Below, piece by piece: positions 7,036 to 14,572 of a stretch of DNA of 26,886 nt; within the stretch, counting starts at the first letter, position 1, and each line of letters begins with the position of its first letter. Under the pieces are notes generated by a model. The model was not told where the DNA came from, ran no database searches, and saw only the letters and a list, made by a program, of their open reading frames with translations. A program made the translations under genes and the position numbers. This stretch comes from Thermoleophilia bacterium (GTDB lineage Bacteria > Actinomycetota > Thermoleophilia > Gaiellales > Gaiellaceae), in contig JADLFG010000020.1 of the NCBI GenBank assembly GCA_020845695.1, positions 1 to 26,886 of the forward strand, in the 5' to 3' direction.

Positions 7036-7931
7036 CACTCCTCCCCGAGCAGGCGTAGCTCGATCACGCGGCGCTCGTCGAGCTCCGGCAGGAGCAGGTG
7101 GCGCGACGCGGCGGCCACGGCCGCGCCGGCGGGCATCAGCCCGATCAACTCGCTACCGGCTAGCTCGACGCCGTAGGCGCCCGCCTCCTCGGCGATCCGT
7201 TCGACCACGGCGTGCGGCGGGGTCTCCTGCCACCGCTCGAGGTTCATGCTCACCTGGACGAGACCGGCCCGCTCGAGGCGCAGGCCGAGCGCGCGAACCC
7301 CGGGCAGGCCGCCGTCCCGCTCTCGGATCGCCCCGGCGATCCGGCGAGCGAGCTCGAGGTCGCGGGAGCGGAGGTTGACGTTGAACGCGACGAGCGGTTG
7401 ACGAACGCCGACGAGCACCCCGCCCGCGGTCGGGTGGAGGTGCCGAGGGCCTCGGTCGGGGGCGAGCTCCCCGGTGTCGATCCGCCGCTGCAGCTCGGCG
7501 GGACCCCCGCGGCGGAAGAACGCCGGCCCGCGCCCGTCCGCGGTCAGTGCGCCGTAGAGGAAGACGGGCAGCTCGAGCTCGGCGGCTATCCGGTCGGCGA
7601 GTTCGAGGGCGGCCGCGCGGGCGCGCGGCTCGTCCGCCGGCCGAAGCGGCACGAGCGGGACGACATCGGCGGCGCCGATCCGGGGGTGCACCCCGTCGTG
7701 CCCGGTCAGGTCGATCGTACGGACGGCGGCGGCGATCCCGGCGAGCAGCGTCTCGACCAGCTCCCCGGCGGCTCCGACGAGCGTGAACACGGACCGGTTG
7801 TGGTCGGTGTCCGCGTGCACGTCGAGCAGCCGCGCGGGCGCCGACAGCGCGGCTCGCAACGCCTCCACGGCTCCGGCGTCGCGAGCGGCGGAGAAGTTCG
7901 GGACTGACTCGAGCGGCAGCGACTTCACCAC
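7035..7931 (-). CDS. ftcD: Glutamate formimidoyltransferase (FtcD N-terminal type)
   Basis: A 298-aa protein equivalent to the formiminotransferase part of FTCD, lacking the cyclodeaminase part. Family landmarks are VPNFSAARD near the N-terminus, DVHADTDHNRSVFTLVG (about 37-53), GVHPRIGAADVVPLVP (about 80-95), and VGVRQPLVAFNVNL. The family transfers a formimino or formyl group between glutamate and tetrahydrofolate, the last step of one histidine-degradation route. The other hut genes are absent from the window, and its partner is the HisD-like protein it overlaps. Start: two adjacent GTG codons; the first is used because a TATAGT hexamer lies 8 nt upstream and there is no Shine-Dalgarno. 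Confidence 0.88.
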   Translation of the reverse strand: MVKSLPLESVPNFSAARDAGAVEALRAALSAPARLLDVHADTDHNRSVFTLVGAAGELVETLLAGIAAAVRTIDLTGHDGVHPRIGAADVVPLVPLRPADEPRARAAALELADRIAAELELPVFLYGALTADGRGPAFFRRGGPAELQRRIDTGELAPDRGPRHLHPTAGGVLVGVRQPLVAFNVNLRSRDLELARRIAGAIRERDGGLPGVRALGLRLERAGLVQVSMNLERWQETPPHAVVERIAEEAGAYGVELAGSELIGLMPAGAAVAAASRHLLLPELDERRVIELRLLGEE

Positions 7932-7939
7932 GGAGGCCG

Positions 7940-7947
7940 ACTATATT
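7940..7947. promoter_or_regulatory. Overlapping divergent -10 elements
   Basis: On the minus strand TATAGT (7945-7940) lies 8 nt before the ftcD GTG. On the plus strand TATATT (7942-7947) lies 20 nt before the TTG of the glycosylase gene. The two hexamers share four bases, so RNA polymerase binding in one direction should exclude the other. Confidence 0.5.
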
Positions 7948-7967
7948 CGTCCGCTCCCGGACGACGA

Positions 7968-8645
7968 TTGCCTGCCACTGGCCGCCACCGCTCGCTCGCC
8001 GCCCTGCAGCGGGATTGCCGGGTCTGCCGAGCGTGCGCCGAAACCGGCTTCCCGATCGCCTCCACGCCGGTTTTCGAGGGCGGCGCCGACCACCGAGCGC
8101 TGCTGATCGGCCAGGCTCCCGGCGCGGTCGAGGCCGGGGAGGGCCGCCCGTGGTGCGGCCGCGCCGGCCGAACGCTCCGGCGCTGGCTCGACCTCGACGA
8201 GGAGAGCTTCTACCGCCTCTTCTACTGCACGTCGGTCACCCGCTGCTACCCGGGCAAGGCCGCGTCGGGGCGCGGCGACCGCCTCCCGTCCGCGCGGGAG
8301 GCCGACCTCTGCCGTGCCTGGCTCGACGCCGAGCTGCGGCTGCTTCGCCCGGCGCTCGTCGTGACGGCCGGCGGACTCGCCGCCCGTCGCGTCCTCGGTC
8401 TCGACCGGCTGTCGCCGCACGTCGGCGAGCGCCTCGCGCTACGGGGTGCGGTCGCGATTGCCCTCCCCCACCCCTCGGGCGCGAGCGCCTGGCCGAATGA
8501 TCCGGCCAACAGCGCGCGGCTCGAGCGCGCGACCGCGCTCGTCCGGGCGGAGCTCGCCCTCCTCGCCGAAGCGTCCGCGGCCGCCGTAGGCCGGCACCGC
8601 TTGCGCGGATCGGGCCCGCCCGGCCATGTCCCGGGCGAGACGTGA
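7968..8645 (+). CDS. Uracil-DNA glycosylase-family protein (family 4-like)
   Basis: A 225-aa protein of the UDG superfamily that removes damaged or deaminated bases from DNA. Near the N-terminus CRVCRAC supplies candidate Fe-S cysteines, with further cysteines in YCTSVTRC and LCRAW, as in iron-sulfur UDGs. Motif 1 is GQAPGAVEAGEGRPWCGRAG (family 4 usually has GEAPGxxEDxxGxPFVGxAG), and the C-terminal active-site motif is PHPSGAS rather than HPSPL or HPAAL. The exact subfamily and substrate are therefore uncertain. The start is taken at TTG 7968 because no ATG or GTG fits between the promoter and the conserved region. The last ~20 residues are low complexity and run up to the repeat cluster. 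Confidence 0.8.
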   Translation: MPATGRHRSLAALQRDCRVCRACAETGFPIASTPVFEGGADHRALLIGQAPGAVEAGEGRPWCGRAGRTLRRWLDLDEESFYRLFYCTSVTRCYPGKAASGRGDRLPSAREADLCRAWLDAELRLLRPALVVTAGGLAARRVLGLDRLSPHVGERLALRGAVAIALPHPSGASAWPNDPANSARLERATALVRAELALLAEASAAAVGRHRLRGSGPPGHVPGET

Positions 8646-8894
8646 GGGGTCAGACCCCGGGTCCCGCGCCAGCCCCGTCCAGGCTGCAAACCCCCCTCAG
8701 CGAGCGGATCCCCCGCAAGACCTGAGTCGCCTCGCAGCAAGGGGTCTCAGCAAGGGGTCTGACCCCGGGGTCTGACCCCCTCACCCCGCGCCAGCCCCGT
8801 CCAGGCTGCAAACCCCCCTCAGCGAGCGGATCCCCCGCAAGACCTGAGTCGCCTCGCAGCAAGGGGTCTGACCCCGGGGTCTGACCCCCTCACC
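8646..8894. repeat. Tandemly duplicated unit containing GGGGTC(A/T)GACCCC palindromes
   Basis: A single GGGGTCAGACCCC (8646-8658) is followed by two head-to-tail copies of one unit, 8663-8784 and 8785-8894. The units are identical by eye for 85 nt; unit 1 then carries an internal 13-nt duplication (CAGCAAGGGGTCT), after which both continue identically for 25 nt. Each unit ends with two back-to-back GGGGTCTGACCCC palindromes (8754-8779 and 8863-8888). The unit has no coding potential that fits either neighbour. It belongs to the same repeat family as 194-315 and 16922-16944. Confidence 0.9.
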
Positions 8895-8975
8895 TCGCCG
8901 AGCGCGCCTCGCGCTGAGCCGGCGGCTGCCGCCGAGGGGGGCCTCGCGGAGCAGCAGCGCCCCCGGGTCGGGGAC
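8895..8975. other. Remaining intergenic sequence
   Basis: Completes the ~330-base gene-free interval after the glycosylase gene. It contains a short CGGCGG/CCGCCG inverted repeat around 8918-8935 but no T tract. Nothing else is recognised. Confidence 0.4.
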
Positions 8976-9755
8976 TCAGGCGCGCGTTCCGGGCGGCCAG
9001 AGTCGCCGGCGCCGGCGGCCGGGAGGCGCGGTACGACCCGGGCGGGACGGGATCGGCTCGCCCGACACGATGGCGCCGGGCACGCCCTCGGTCAGCCAGC
9101 GGGCGAGCTCCTCGTCCCCGACCGCGGCGGCGGCAGCGGCGAGGCCGACGCCGCGGCCGCCGGCCGAGTGTGCATCGCTCGCGACGATGTGCGCCAAGCC
9201 GCGGTCGAGCAGGTCAAAGGCAGCCGTGCGGGAGCGCCGGCCGAGGCGGCCGTCGACGGACGCGGCCGTGATCTGAACGAGCGCGCCACCGAGAACCAGC
9301 GGTCGCAGCCGCTCGGGCTCCGCCTGGATCTGCGGGTTTCGCTCCGGGTGCGCGATCACCGGCACGAAGCCCCGGGCGGCGAGATCGTGGACGATCCGGT
9401 CGAGCTCGATCGGCCACTCCACGTAGGGCGGCTCGACCAGCAGGCAGCGGGGATTCCCGCCCAGGCCGAGCCGCGCCAGCCCGACCGCGTCCAGGCACCC
9501 GACCCGATCGAAGGCGATCTCCGCGCCGGGCAGCAGCTCGAGCGGCAGTCCCGCTTCCGCCAGCGCAGAGCGCACCTCCGCCGCCCGCCCCTCGATCGTG
9601 ACGACCTCATTCGGCCAGTCGTCGCGGACGTGCGGGGTACCCGCGATCGCGCGCGTGCCATCCTCGAGTGCGGCGGCGGCCATCTCGAGCGACTCCTCGA
9701 GCGAGCCGGCGCCGTCATCGAGGCGGGGCAGGATGTGGCAGTGGAGATCGATCAC
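8976..9755 (-). CDS. PHP-domain phosphatase, CpsB/CapC-type tyrosine phosphatase family
   Basis: A 259-aa member of the manganese-dependent PHP protein-tyrosine phosphatase family, whose characterised members dephosphorylate capsule-assembly tyrosine kinases. The metal-binding motifs are in order: DLHCHILPRLDDG at the N-terminus, ESLEMA, GTPHV (39-43), LLPGAEI, VIAHPERN, and SDAHS near the C-terminus. The GTG at 9755 gives the usual MIDLHCHILP-like start; an upstream GTG at 9764 would add three residues. A TACCAT hexamer lies 11 nt upstream of 9755. No tyrosine kinase or capsule operon is adjacent, so the substrate is unknown. The C-terminal tail (RPGRTAPPGRRRRRLW) is basic and probably disordered. 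Confidence 0.88.
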   Translation of the reverse strand: MIDLHCHILPRLDDGAGSLEESLEMAAAALEDGTRAIAGTPHVRDDWPNEVVTIEGRAAEVRSALAEAGLPLELLPGAEIAFDRVGCLDAVGLARLGLGGNPRCLLVEPPYVEWPIELDRIVHDLAARGFVPVIAHPERNPQIQAEPERLRPLVLGGALVQITAASVDGRLGRRSRTAAFDLLDRGLAHIVASDAHSAGGRGVGLAAAAAAVGDEELARWLTEGVPGAIVSGEPIPSRPGRTAPPGRRRRRLWPPGTRA

Positions 9756-9766
9756 GACGGCCACCA

Positions 9767-9772
9767 ATGGTA
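9767..9772 (-). promoter_or_regulatory. Weak putative -10 element TACCAT for the PHP phosphatase
   Basis: Ends 11 nt before GTG 9755 (2 nt before GTG 9764). The first spacing supports the shorter start. This is the least regular of the series of -10 elements. Confidence 0.35.
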
Positions 9773-9830
9773 CGGTGCACCCCGGTTCGCGCCCGCCACC
9801 CGCTCGCTCGGGAGCCGCGCGGGCCGTCGC

Positions 9831-9836
9831 TAGACT
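9831..9836 (+). promoter_or_regulatory. Putative -10 element TAGACT for the ABC exporter operon
   Basis: Ends 6 nt before the GTG at 9843, a leaderless-type spacing. The identical hexamer precedes the hydrolase-hisS operon and tRNA-Gln. Confidence 0.6.
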
Positions 9837-9842
9837 CGTCAC

Positions 9843-11633
9843 GTGGCCGCAGTCCCGTCCGCGGAGGCGTCGCGCGCACGCACGTTCGCGCGCCTGCTCG
9901 GCTTCCTGCGTCCCTACCGGCTCTCGCTCGTGGCGTCGATCGTACTCGCGGTCGGCTCGCAGGCGGCCGGGATGGCGATCCCATGGCTGACCGGCCTCGT
10001 GATCGACCGCGCCATTCCCGACGAGAACACCGGCCAGCTCGTTCTGCTCGTCGCGCTTGTCGCCGCGCTCGGCCTCGTCAAGGCGATCTTGATGGTCGGG
10101 CGGCGCTTCATCGCGGGCCGCCAGTCGCTCGGGGTCGAGTACGACATCCGCGGTGCCCTCTACGGGCACCTGCTCCGCCTCTCCTACCGCTTCTTCGACC
10201 GCCACCAGACCGGGCAGCTCATGTCCCGCGCCACGGTCGACCTCCAGAACGTCCGCTTCTTCCTCGGCTACGGGCTGATCTTCCTCACCCAGCACGTCCT
10301 CACCGTCGTCGGCGTGAGCGCGCTCCTGTTCCTGATCGACTGGCTGCTCGCCCTGATCGCGCTCGCGATCACGCCGCTGCTGGTCGCGGTCGCCTGGCGC
10401 TACAGCCACGTCTCGCACCCCGTGCTGCGCGACGTCCAGCAGCGTCTCGCCGACATGACCACCGTCGCCGAGGAGTCGATCGTCGGCGTCAACGTCGTCA
10501 AGGCGTTCGCGCAGGAGCGCCGCCAGCAGGAACGGTTCCGCGAGCGGACGGAGGCGATCTTCCGCCAGTCGCTGCGAGCCACCCGCCAGCAGGCGCTCTA
10601 CCTGCCGCTGCTCTCGTTCCTGCCGCTGCTCGCGCAGGCGGCCGTGCTGCTCGTTGGCGCGCGCCTCGTGATCGACGACCACCTCTCGGTCGGAGCGTTC
10701 GTCGCCTTCAACGTCTACCTGCTCATGCTCGTCTTCCCGCTGCGAATGCTCGGCATGTGGGTCGGCCAGATCCAGCGGGCGGCCGCCTCCGGCGAGCGGA
10801 TCTTCGAGATCCTCGACGAGCCCGAGGAGATTCGCGAGCGCGCGGGCGCGCGGGAGCTTCCGCCCGGTCGCGGCCGGATCACGTTCGAGCGCGTCACGTT
10901 CGGCTACGACCCGGCGCACCCGGTGCTGGCCGGCGTCGACCTCGAGCTCGAGGCCGGCACGGTGGTTGCCCTGATCGGACACACGGGCTCCGGCAAGACG
11001 ACGCTGACCGCGCTCGTGCCCCGCTTCTACGATCCGCAGGAGGGCCGCGTGCTCGTCGACGGCGTCGACGTCCGCGAGCTCACCCTCCCGTCCCTTCGCC
11101 GGGCGATCGGCGTCGTCTCTCAGGACCCGTTCCTGTTCTCGACGACGATCGCGGAGAACATCGCGTTCGGCGTCGCGGGCGCGACCGACACGGAGATCGA
11201 GCGGGCCGCCCGGCTCGCGCAGGCGCACGAGTTCGTGGCCGCCCTCCCCGACGGCTACGAGACCGTGATCGGCGAGCGCGGGATCACGCTCTCTGGCGGC
11301 CAGCGCCAACGCATCGCGATCGCGCGCGCGCTCGTCCTCGACCCGCGGATTCTCGTCCTCGACGATGCCACCGCTTCCGTCGACGCCTCCACGGAGTCCC
11401 GGATCCGCGCCGGCCTGCGCGAGGTGATGCGCGACCGCACGACGCTGATCATCGCCCACCGCCTCTCCACGATCTCGCTCGCCGACGAGATCGTCGTGCT
11501 CGACCGCGGCCGGGTTGCCGCCCGCGGCACGGCCGCCGAGCTGCGCGACGCGAGCACGCTCTACCGCGAGCTCGAGGAGCGCGGACTCGTCGCCAGCGGG
11601 CTCGCGCCCGAGGAGCTCGAGGTGACCGCGTGA
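9843..11633 (+). CDS. ABC exporter half-transporter, subunit 1 (degenerate ATPase site)
   Basis: A 596-aa type IV ABC exporter half with an N-terminal six-helix membrane domain (about 1-310) and a C-terminal ATPase domain. Walker A is GHTGSGKTT (from residue 379), Q-loop SQDPFLFS, signature LSGGQ (483-487), Walker B LVLDD and the switch His in IIAHRLST. The catalytic Glu after Walker B is replaced by Asp (D508), as in the degenerate subunit of heterodimeric exporters such as TM287/288, LmrCD and BmrCD. The stop overlaps the next gene's start, so the two halves should be made together. Substrate (drug, lipid or glycolipid) cannot be told from the sequence. Confidence 0.95.
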   Translation: MAAVPSAEASRARTFARLLGFLRPYRLSLVASIVLAVGSQAAGMAIPWLTGLVIDRAIPDENTGQLVLLVALVAALGLVKAILMVGRRFIAGRQSLGVEYDIRGALYGHLLRLSYRFFDRHQTGQLMSRATVDLQNVRFFLGYGLIFLTQHVLTVVGVSALLFLIDWLLALIALAITPLLVAVAWRYSHVSHPVLRDVQQRLADMTTVAEESIVGVNVVKAFAQERRQQERFRERTEAIFRQSLRATRQQALYLPLLSFLPLLAQAAVLLVGARLVIDDHLSVGAFVAFNVYLLMLVFPLRMLGMWVGQIQRAAASGERIFEILDEPEEIRERAGARELPPGRGRITFERVTFGYDPAHPVLAGVDLELEAGTVVALIGHTGSGKTTLTALVPRFYDPQEGRVLVDGVDVRELTLPSLRRAIGVVSQDPFLFSTTIAENIAFGVAGATDTEIERAARLAQAHEFVAALPDGYETVIGERGITLSGGQRQRIAIARALVLDPRILVLDDATASVDASTESRIRAGLREVMRDRTTLIIAHRLSTISLADEIVVLDRGRVAARGTAAELRDASTLYRELEERGLVASGLAPEELEVTA

Positions 11634-13435
11634 AAGTGCACCAGCCGGGCCAGTACGGCTCGCACGGCGGGCGCCCCCGGGTCGACGACTGGAGCTGGGC
11701 CCGCACCGTCAGGCGGGTGGCGGTGCTCGCGCGGCTCGCTCGCCCCTACCGGCTGCGCGTGGTCGGCGGGGTGGCCGCGCTGCTCGCCGCGACCGCCGCG
11801 TCGCTCGCGCCGCCGTTTCTCGTCAAGGTCGCGATCGACCGCGGCATCCGCGACGGCGATCTCGGGCTCGTAGCCTGGGTCGTCGCCGCCTTCCTCGTCG
11901 CGGGCGCAATCGGCTGGGCCGCCGGGCTGGCGCAGACGTACCTGACGAGCTGGGTCGGGGAGCGAGTCCTCGCGGATCTGCGCCAGACGCTGTTTCGCCA
12001 CCTCGGTCGGCTCTCGCTCGGCTACTTCGAGCGCAACCGCACCGGCGCGGTGATCTCGCGGCTGACGAACGACATCGAGGCGCTCGACCAGCTCGTCACC
12101 GAGGGCGTCACGAGCCTCGTCCAGAACACGCTCGTGCTGGTCGGCTCCGCTGCGATCCTCGTCGTCCTCGACTGGCGCCTGGCACTAGCGACGCTCGCCG
12201 TCTTCCCGCTCATGACCGTCGCGACGACGATCTTCCGCCGCCGCTCCACCCGCGCCTACCGGAGCGTGCGCGAGCGGCTCGCCGCCGTGACGGCGTCGCT
12301 GCAGGAGGACATCGCGGGCATGCGCGTCGTGCAGGCGTTCGCGCGTGAGCGGGTGAGCGGCGAGCGCTTCCGGGACGTCAACGAACGCTACCGGGCCGCG
12401 AACTACGAGACGGTTGTCCTGAACGGCCTCTACTTCCCGTTCGTCGACTTCCTGGCCTCCGCGGCGACCGCGGTCGTGCTCGGCTTCGGCGGCTACCTCG
12501 TCTTCGACGGCTCGCTCACGATCGGCGCCCTGTTCGCGTTCATCGGCTACCTCGCGAACTTCTTCGACCCGGTTCAGCAGCTCTCGCAGCTCTACAACAC
12601 CTTCCTGGCCGCGGTCGCGGCGCTCGACAAGATCATCGATGTGCTCGAGGAGGAGCCGGAGATCGCCGACCGGCCGGACACGGTGGCGCTCCCGTGCGTC
12701 GAAGGTCACGTCCGCTTCGAGCATGTCCGCTTCGGCTACGGCGGCGGCCCCGAGGTCCTGCACGGGCTCGACCTCGACGTGCCCGCCGGGACGACGGTCG
12801 CGCTCGTCGGGCACACGGGCGCGGGAAAGTCGACGATCGCGAAGCTGCTCGCCCGCTTCTACGACCCGCGCGGGGGGCGGATCACGATCGACGGGCACGA
12901 CCTGCGCGACGTGACGCAGGAGAGCCTGCGGCGCCAGCTCGGGATCGTGCCGCAGGAAGGCTTCCTCTTCTCCGGCACGATCCGGGACAACATCGCGTTC
13001 GGCCGGCCGGGCGCGTCCGAGGAGGACGTGGTCGCCGCGGCCACGGCCGTCGGAGCCCACGAGTTCATCTCGGAGCTCCCGGGCGGCTACGACCACGAGG
13101 TCGGGGAGCGCGGGGGCCGGCTCTCGCTCGGGCAGCGCCAGCTCGTCGCGTTCGCACGGGCGCTGCTGGCCGACCCGCGCCTCCTGATTCTCGACGAGGC
13201 CACCTCGAGCGTCGACCTCGCGACCGAGCGGCGCATCGAGCAGGCGCTCGGGCGGCTGCTCGCCGGCCGTACCGGGTTCGTGATCGCCCACCGCCTCTCG
13301 ACGATCCGCCAGGCTGACCTGATCGTCGTCCTCGAGCACGGCCGGATCGTCGAGCAGGGCACGCACGAGCAGCTCCTCGCCCGAGGCGGGCACTACCTCG
13401 CGCTCTACGGCGACTGGGCCAGAGCTGTCGCCTGA
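11630..13435 (+). CDS. ABC exporter half-transporter, subunit 2 (catalytic ATPase site, altered signature)
   Basis: A 601-aa half-exporter with a ~45-residue polar N-terminal extension (HQPGQYGSHGGRPRVDDWSW), then six membrane helices and an ATPase domain: Walker A GHTGAGKST (from residue 394), Q-loop PQEGFLFSGT, Walker B LILDE with the catalytic Glu (E523), and VIAHRLST. The signature is LSLGQ (498-502) rather than LSGGQ. In the heterodimer this altered signature faces the degenerate Walker B of subunit 1, so both defects fall on the same nucleotide site. The GTG start at 11630 overlaps the preceding TGA (GTGA). The last 31 bases overlap the convergent gene on the minus strand. Confidence 0.95.
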   Translation: MKVHQPGQYGSHGGRPRVDDWSWARTVRRVAVLARLARPYRLRVVGGVAALLAATAASLAPPFLVKVAIDRGIRDGDLGLVAWVVAAFLVAGAIGWAAGLAQTYLTSWVGERVLADLRQTLFRHLGRLSLGYFERNRTGAVISRLTNDIEALDQLVTEGVTSLVQNTLVLVGSAAILVVLDWRLALATLAVFPLMTVATTIFRRRSTRAYRSVRERLAAVTASLQEDIAGMRVVQAFARERVSGERFRDVNERYRAANYETVVLNGLYFPFVDFLASAATAVVLGFGGYLVFDGSLTIGALFAFIGYLANFFDPVQQLSQLYNTFLAAVAALDKIIDVLEEEPEIADRPDTVALPCVEGHVRFEHVRFGYGGGPEVLHGLDLDVPAGTTVALVGHTGAGKSTIAKLLARFYDPRGGRITIDGHDLRDVTQESLRRQLGIVPQEGFLFSGTIRDNIAFGRPGASEEDVVAAATAVGAHEFISELPGGYDHEVGERGGRLSLGQRQLVAFARALLADPRLLILDEATSSVDLATERRIEQALGRLLAGRTGFVIAHRLSTIRQADLIVVLEHGRIVEQGTHEQLLARGGHYLALYGDWARAVA

Positions 13436-14526
13436 CCAAGGCGCGCCACGAGCTCCCGGGTCGGCTTGAACACGACGCGGCCGGGTTTCGCGCCGCCTCG
13501 GTTGTAGGCGTAGGCGAGTCCGGCCGGCTCGAGCTCGGCGTCGACGGGCCCGCTCGCGGAGGTCGAGAACAGCGCCTCGAGCCCGGTCTCGAGGTCGAGC
13601 ACGCGGACGGTGGTTCCCACCAGGTAGGCGGCGAGCGTCCCCTCAAGATCGGTCAGGATGCCGCCCGCGGCGAGCGGTCGCGTCCGCTCGAGCTCGCCGC
13701 TGACGGCGTCGTAGAGCTCGAGCGAGTCGCCGCGCTGCACGGCCAGGAGCGAGCCGCTCAGCGCCGCCGTCACGGGGGCCGCGCCGGCGGCGAGCGCGAC
13801 CTCGGCGCGCACCGCGCCGAGGCGGCCGACGATCGTGACCGTCCGTTCCTGGAGCGTCACGATCCGGTCGCCGTCGACATCGACCACCCGGTACGCCGAC
13901 GGGCCCGTACGGATCGGGTCGGCCCTGCCGACCCGGCGCAGCTCCTCGTCACCGATCACCTCGACGGGGTCAGGGCCGGCGGCGGGCTCGTCGCAGCGCG
14001 GGCCGTTCCACTCCCAGCCGGCCGGAACGGCGGTGCAGACGCTCCAGGCGCCGTACGCGATCACGTCGTCGTCGCCGTGAAGGCCGCCGACGTAATCGCC
14101 GTCCGGGTTGCCTTCGGCACCGTTGTGGTTCTCGGCGAACGCGACCTCGTGCGACCGGGTCTGGCCGAGCGTGCGGCGCATCAGGACGAGGTCCTGGAGG
14201 TTGCCCTGGTAGACCTCGAGCCACGCGAGGCGCGTCCCGGCGAGCGCCAGCGCCCCCGGGTATTCGCCCGCGGAGGTCTCGTCGCCGCCGCAACTCGTGC
14301 CGGCCGCGAACCCCGAGAGCGCCCCGGTCCGCGGCCGCCAGACCCTGATCCGGTCGCACCCGTTGCCGATGGGGGCCGCGGCGTAGGCGATCCGCCCGCC
14401 GTCGGCGGCGAGGAGGAGCACCCGCGAGCTCACGGTGAGCGCCGGCGCCGGTACGGCCACCGCTGCAGACGTCCAGACGAGCGAGGCAGCCGCGACGATC
14501 GCGACGAACGCGCACCGTGCGCGCAT
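13405..14526 (-). CDS. Secreted beta-propeller-like protein of unknown function
   Basis: A 373-aa protein with a signal peptide (MRARCAFVAIVAAASLVWTSAAVA, cleavage near residue 24). The mature part consists of repeated ~45-residue segments of the type GGRIAYAAAP...RIRVWRPRTG, GDRIVTLQERTVTIVG, GSLLAVQRGDSLELYD, and GTLAAYLVGTTVRVLD, a pattern expected of a WD40/TolB-like propeller, with Cys pairs that could form disulfides. No catalytic motif is seen. The start is set by TATACT 6 nt upstream of the ATG. It converges on the ABC exporter with a 31-bp overlap and is divergent from the membrane protein at 14573. Confidence 0.75.
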   Translation of the reverse strand: MRARCAFVAIVAAASLVWTSAAVAVPAPALTVSSRVLLLAADGGRIAYAAAPIGNGCDRIRVWRPRTGALSGFAAGTSCGGDETSAGEYPGALALAGTRLAWLEVYQGNLQDLVLMRRTLGQTRSHEVAFAENHNGAEGNPDGDYVGGLHGDDDVIAYGAWSVCTAVPAGWEWNGPRCDEPAAGPDPVEVIGDEELRRVGRADPIRTGPSAYRVVDVDGDRIVTLQERTVTIVGRLGAVRAEVALAAGAAPVTAALSGSLLAVQRGDSLELYDAVSGELERTRPLAAGGILTDLEGTLAAYLVGTTVRVLDLETGLEALFSTSASGPVDAELEPAGLAYAYNRGGAKPGRVVFKPTRELVARLGQATALAQSP

Positions 14527-14532
14527 CCGTCG

Positions 14533-14538
14533 AGTATA
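14533..14538 (-). promoter_or_regulatory. Putative -10 element TATACT
   Basis: Ends 6 nt before the ATG at 14526. It is close to the consensus TATAAT and fits a leaderless transcript. Confidence 0.6.
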
Positions 14539-14559
14539 GGGGGTCCGGCGCCGCTCATC

Positions 14560-14565
14560 TAGGCT
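14560..14565 (+). promoter_or_regulatory. Putative -10 element TAGGCT
   Basis: Ends 7 nt before the ATG at 14573. With the TATACT on the other strand it makes a 46-bp divergent promoter region between the two starts. Confidence 0.6.
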
Positions 14566-14572
14566 AGCGCGG

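Noticed and set aside
8646..8894. Possible CRISPR array
   Set aside because: The repeats are palindromic units in a tandem duplication without regularly sized unique spacers, and there are no cas genes.
8976..11459. An 827-codon minus-strand frame covering the ABC subunit 1 gene
   Set aside because: Only its last ~260 codons (the PHP phosphatase) look like protein; the rest is Arg/Asp/Glu-rich shadow of the exporter gene, and the phosphatase has its own GTG start.
9668..11629. A plus-strand frame that would extend ABC subunit 2 upstream
   Set aside because: The extension is antisense-like, Arg/Pro-rich sequence in another frame of subunit 1; the GTG at 11630 overlapping the stop is the sensible start.
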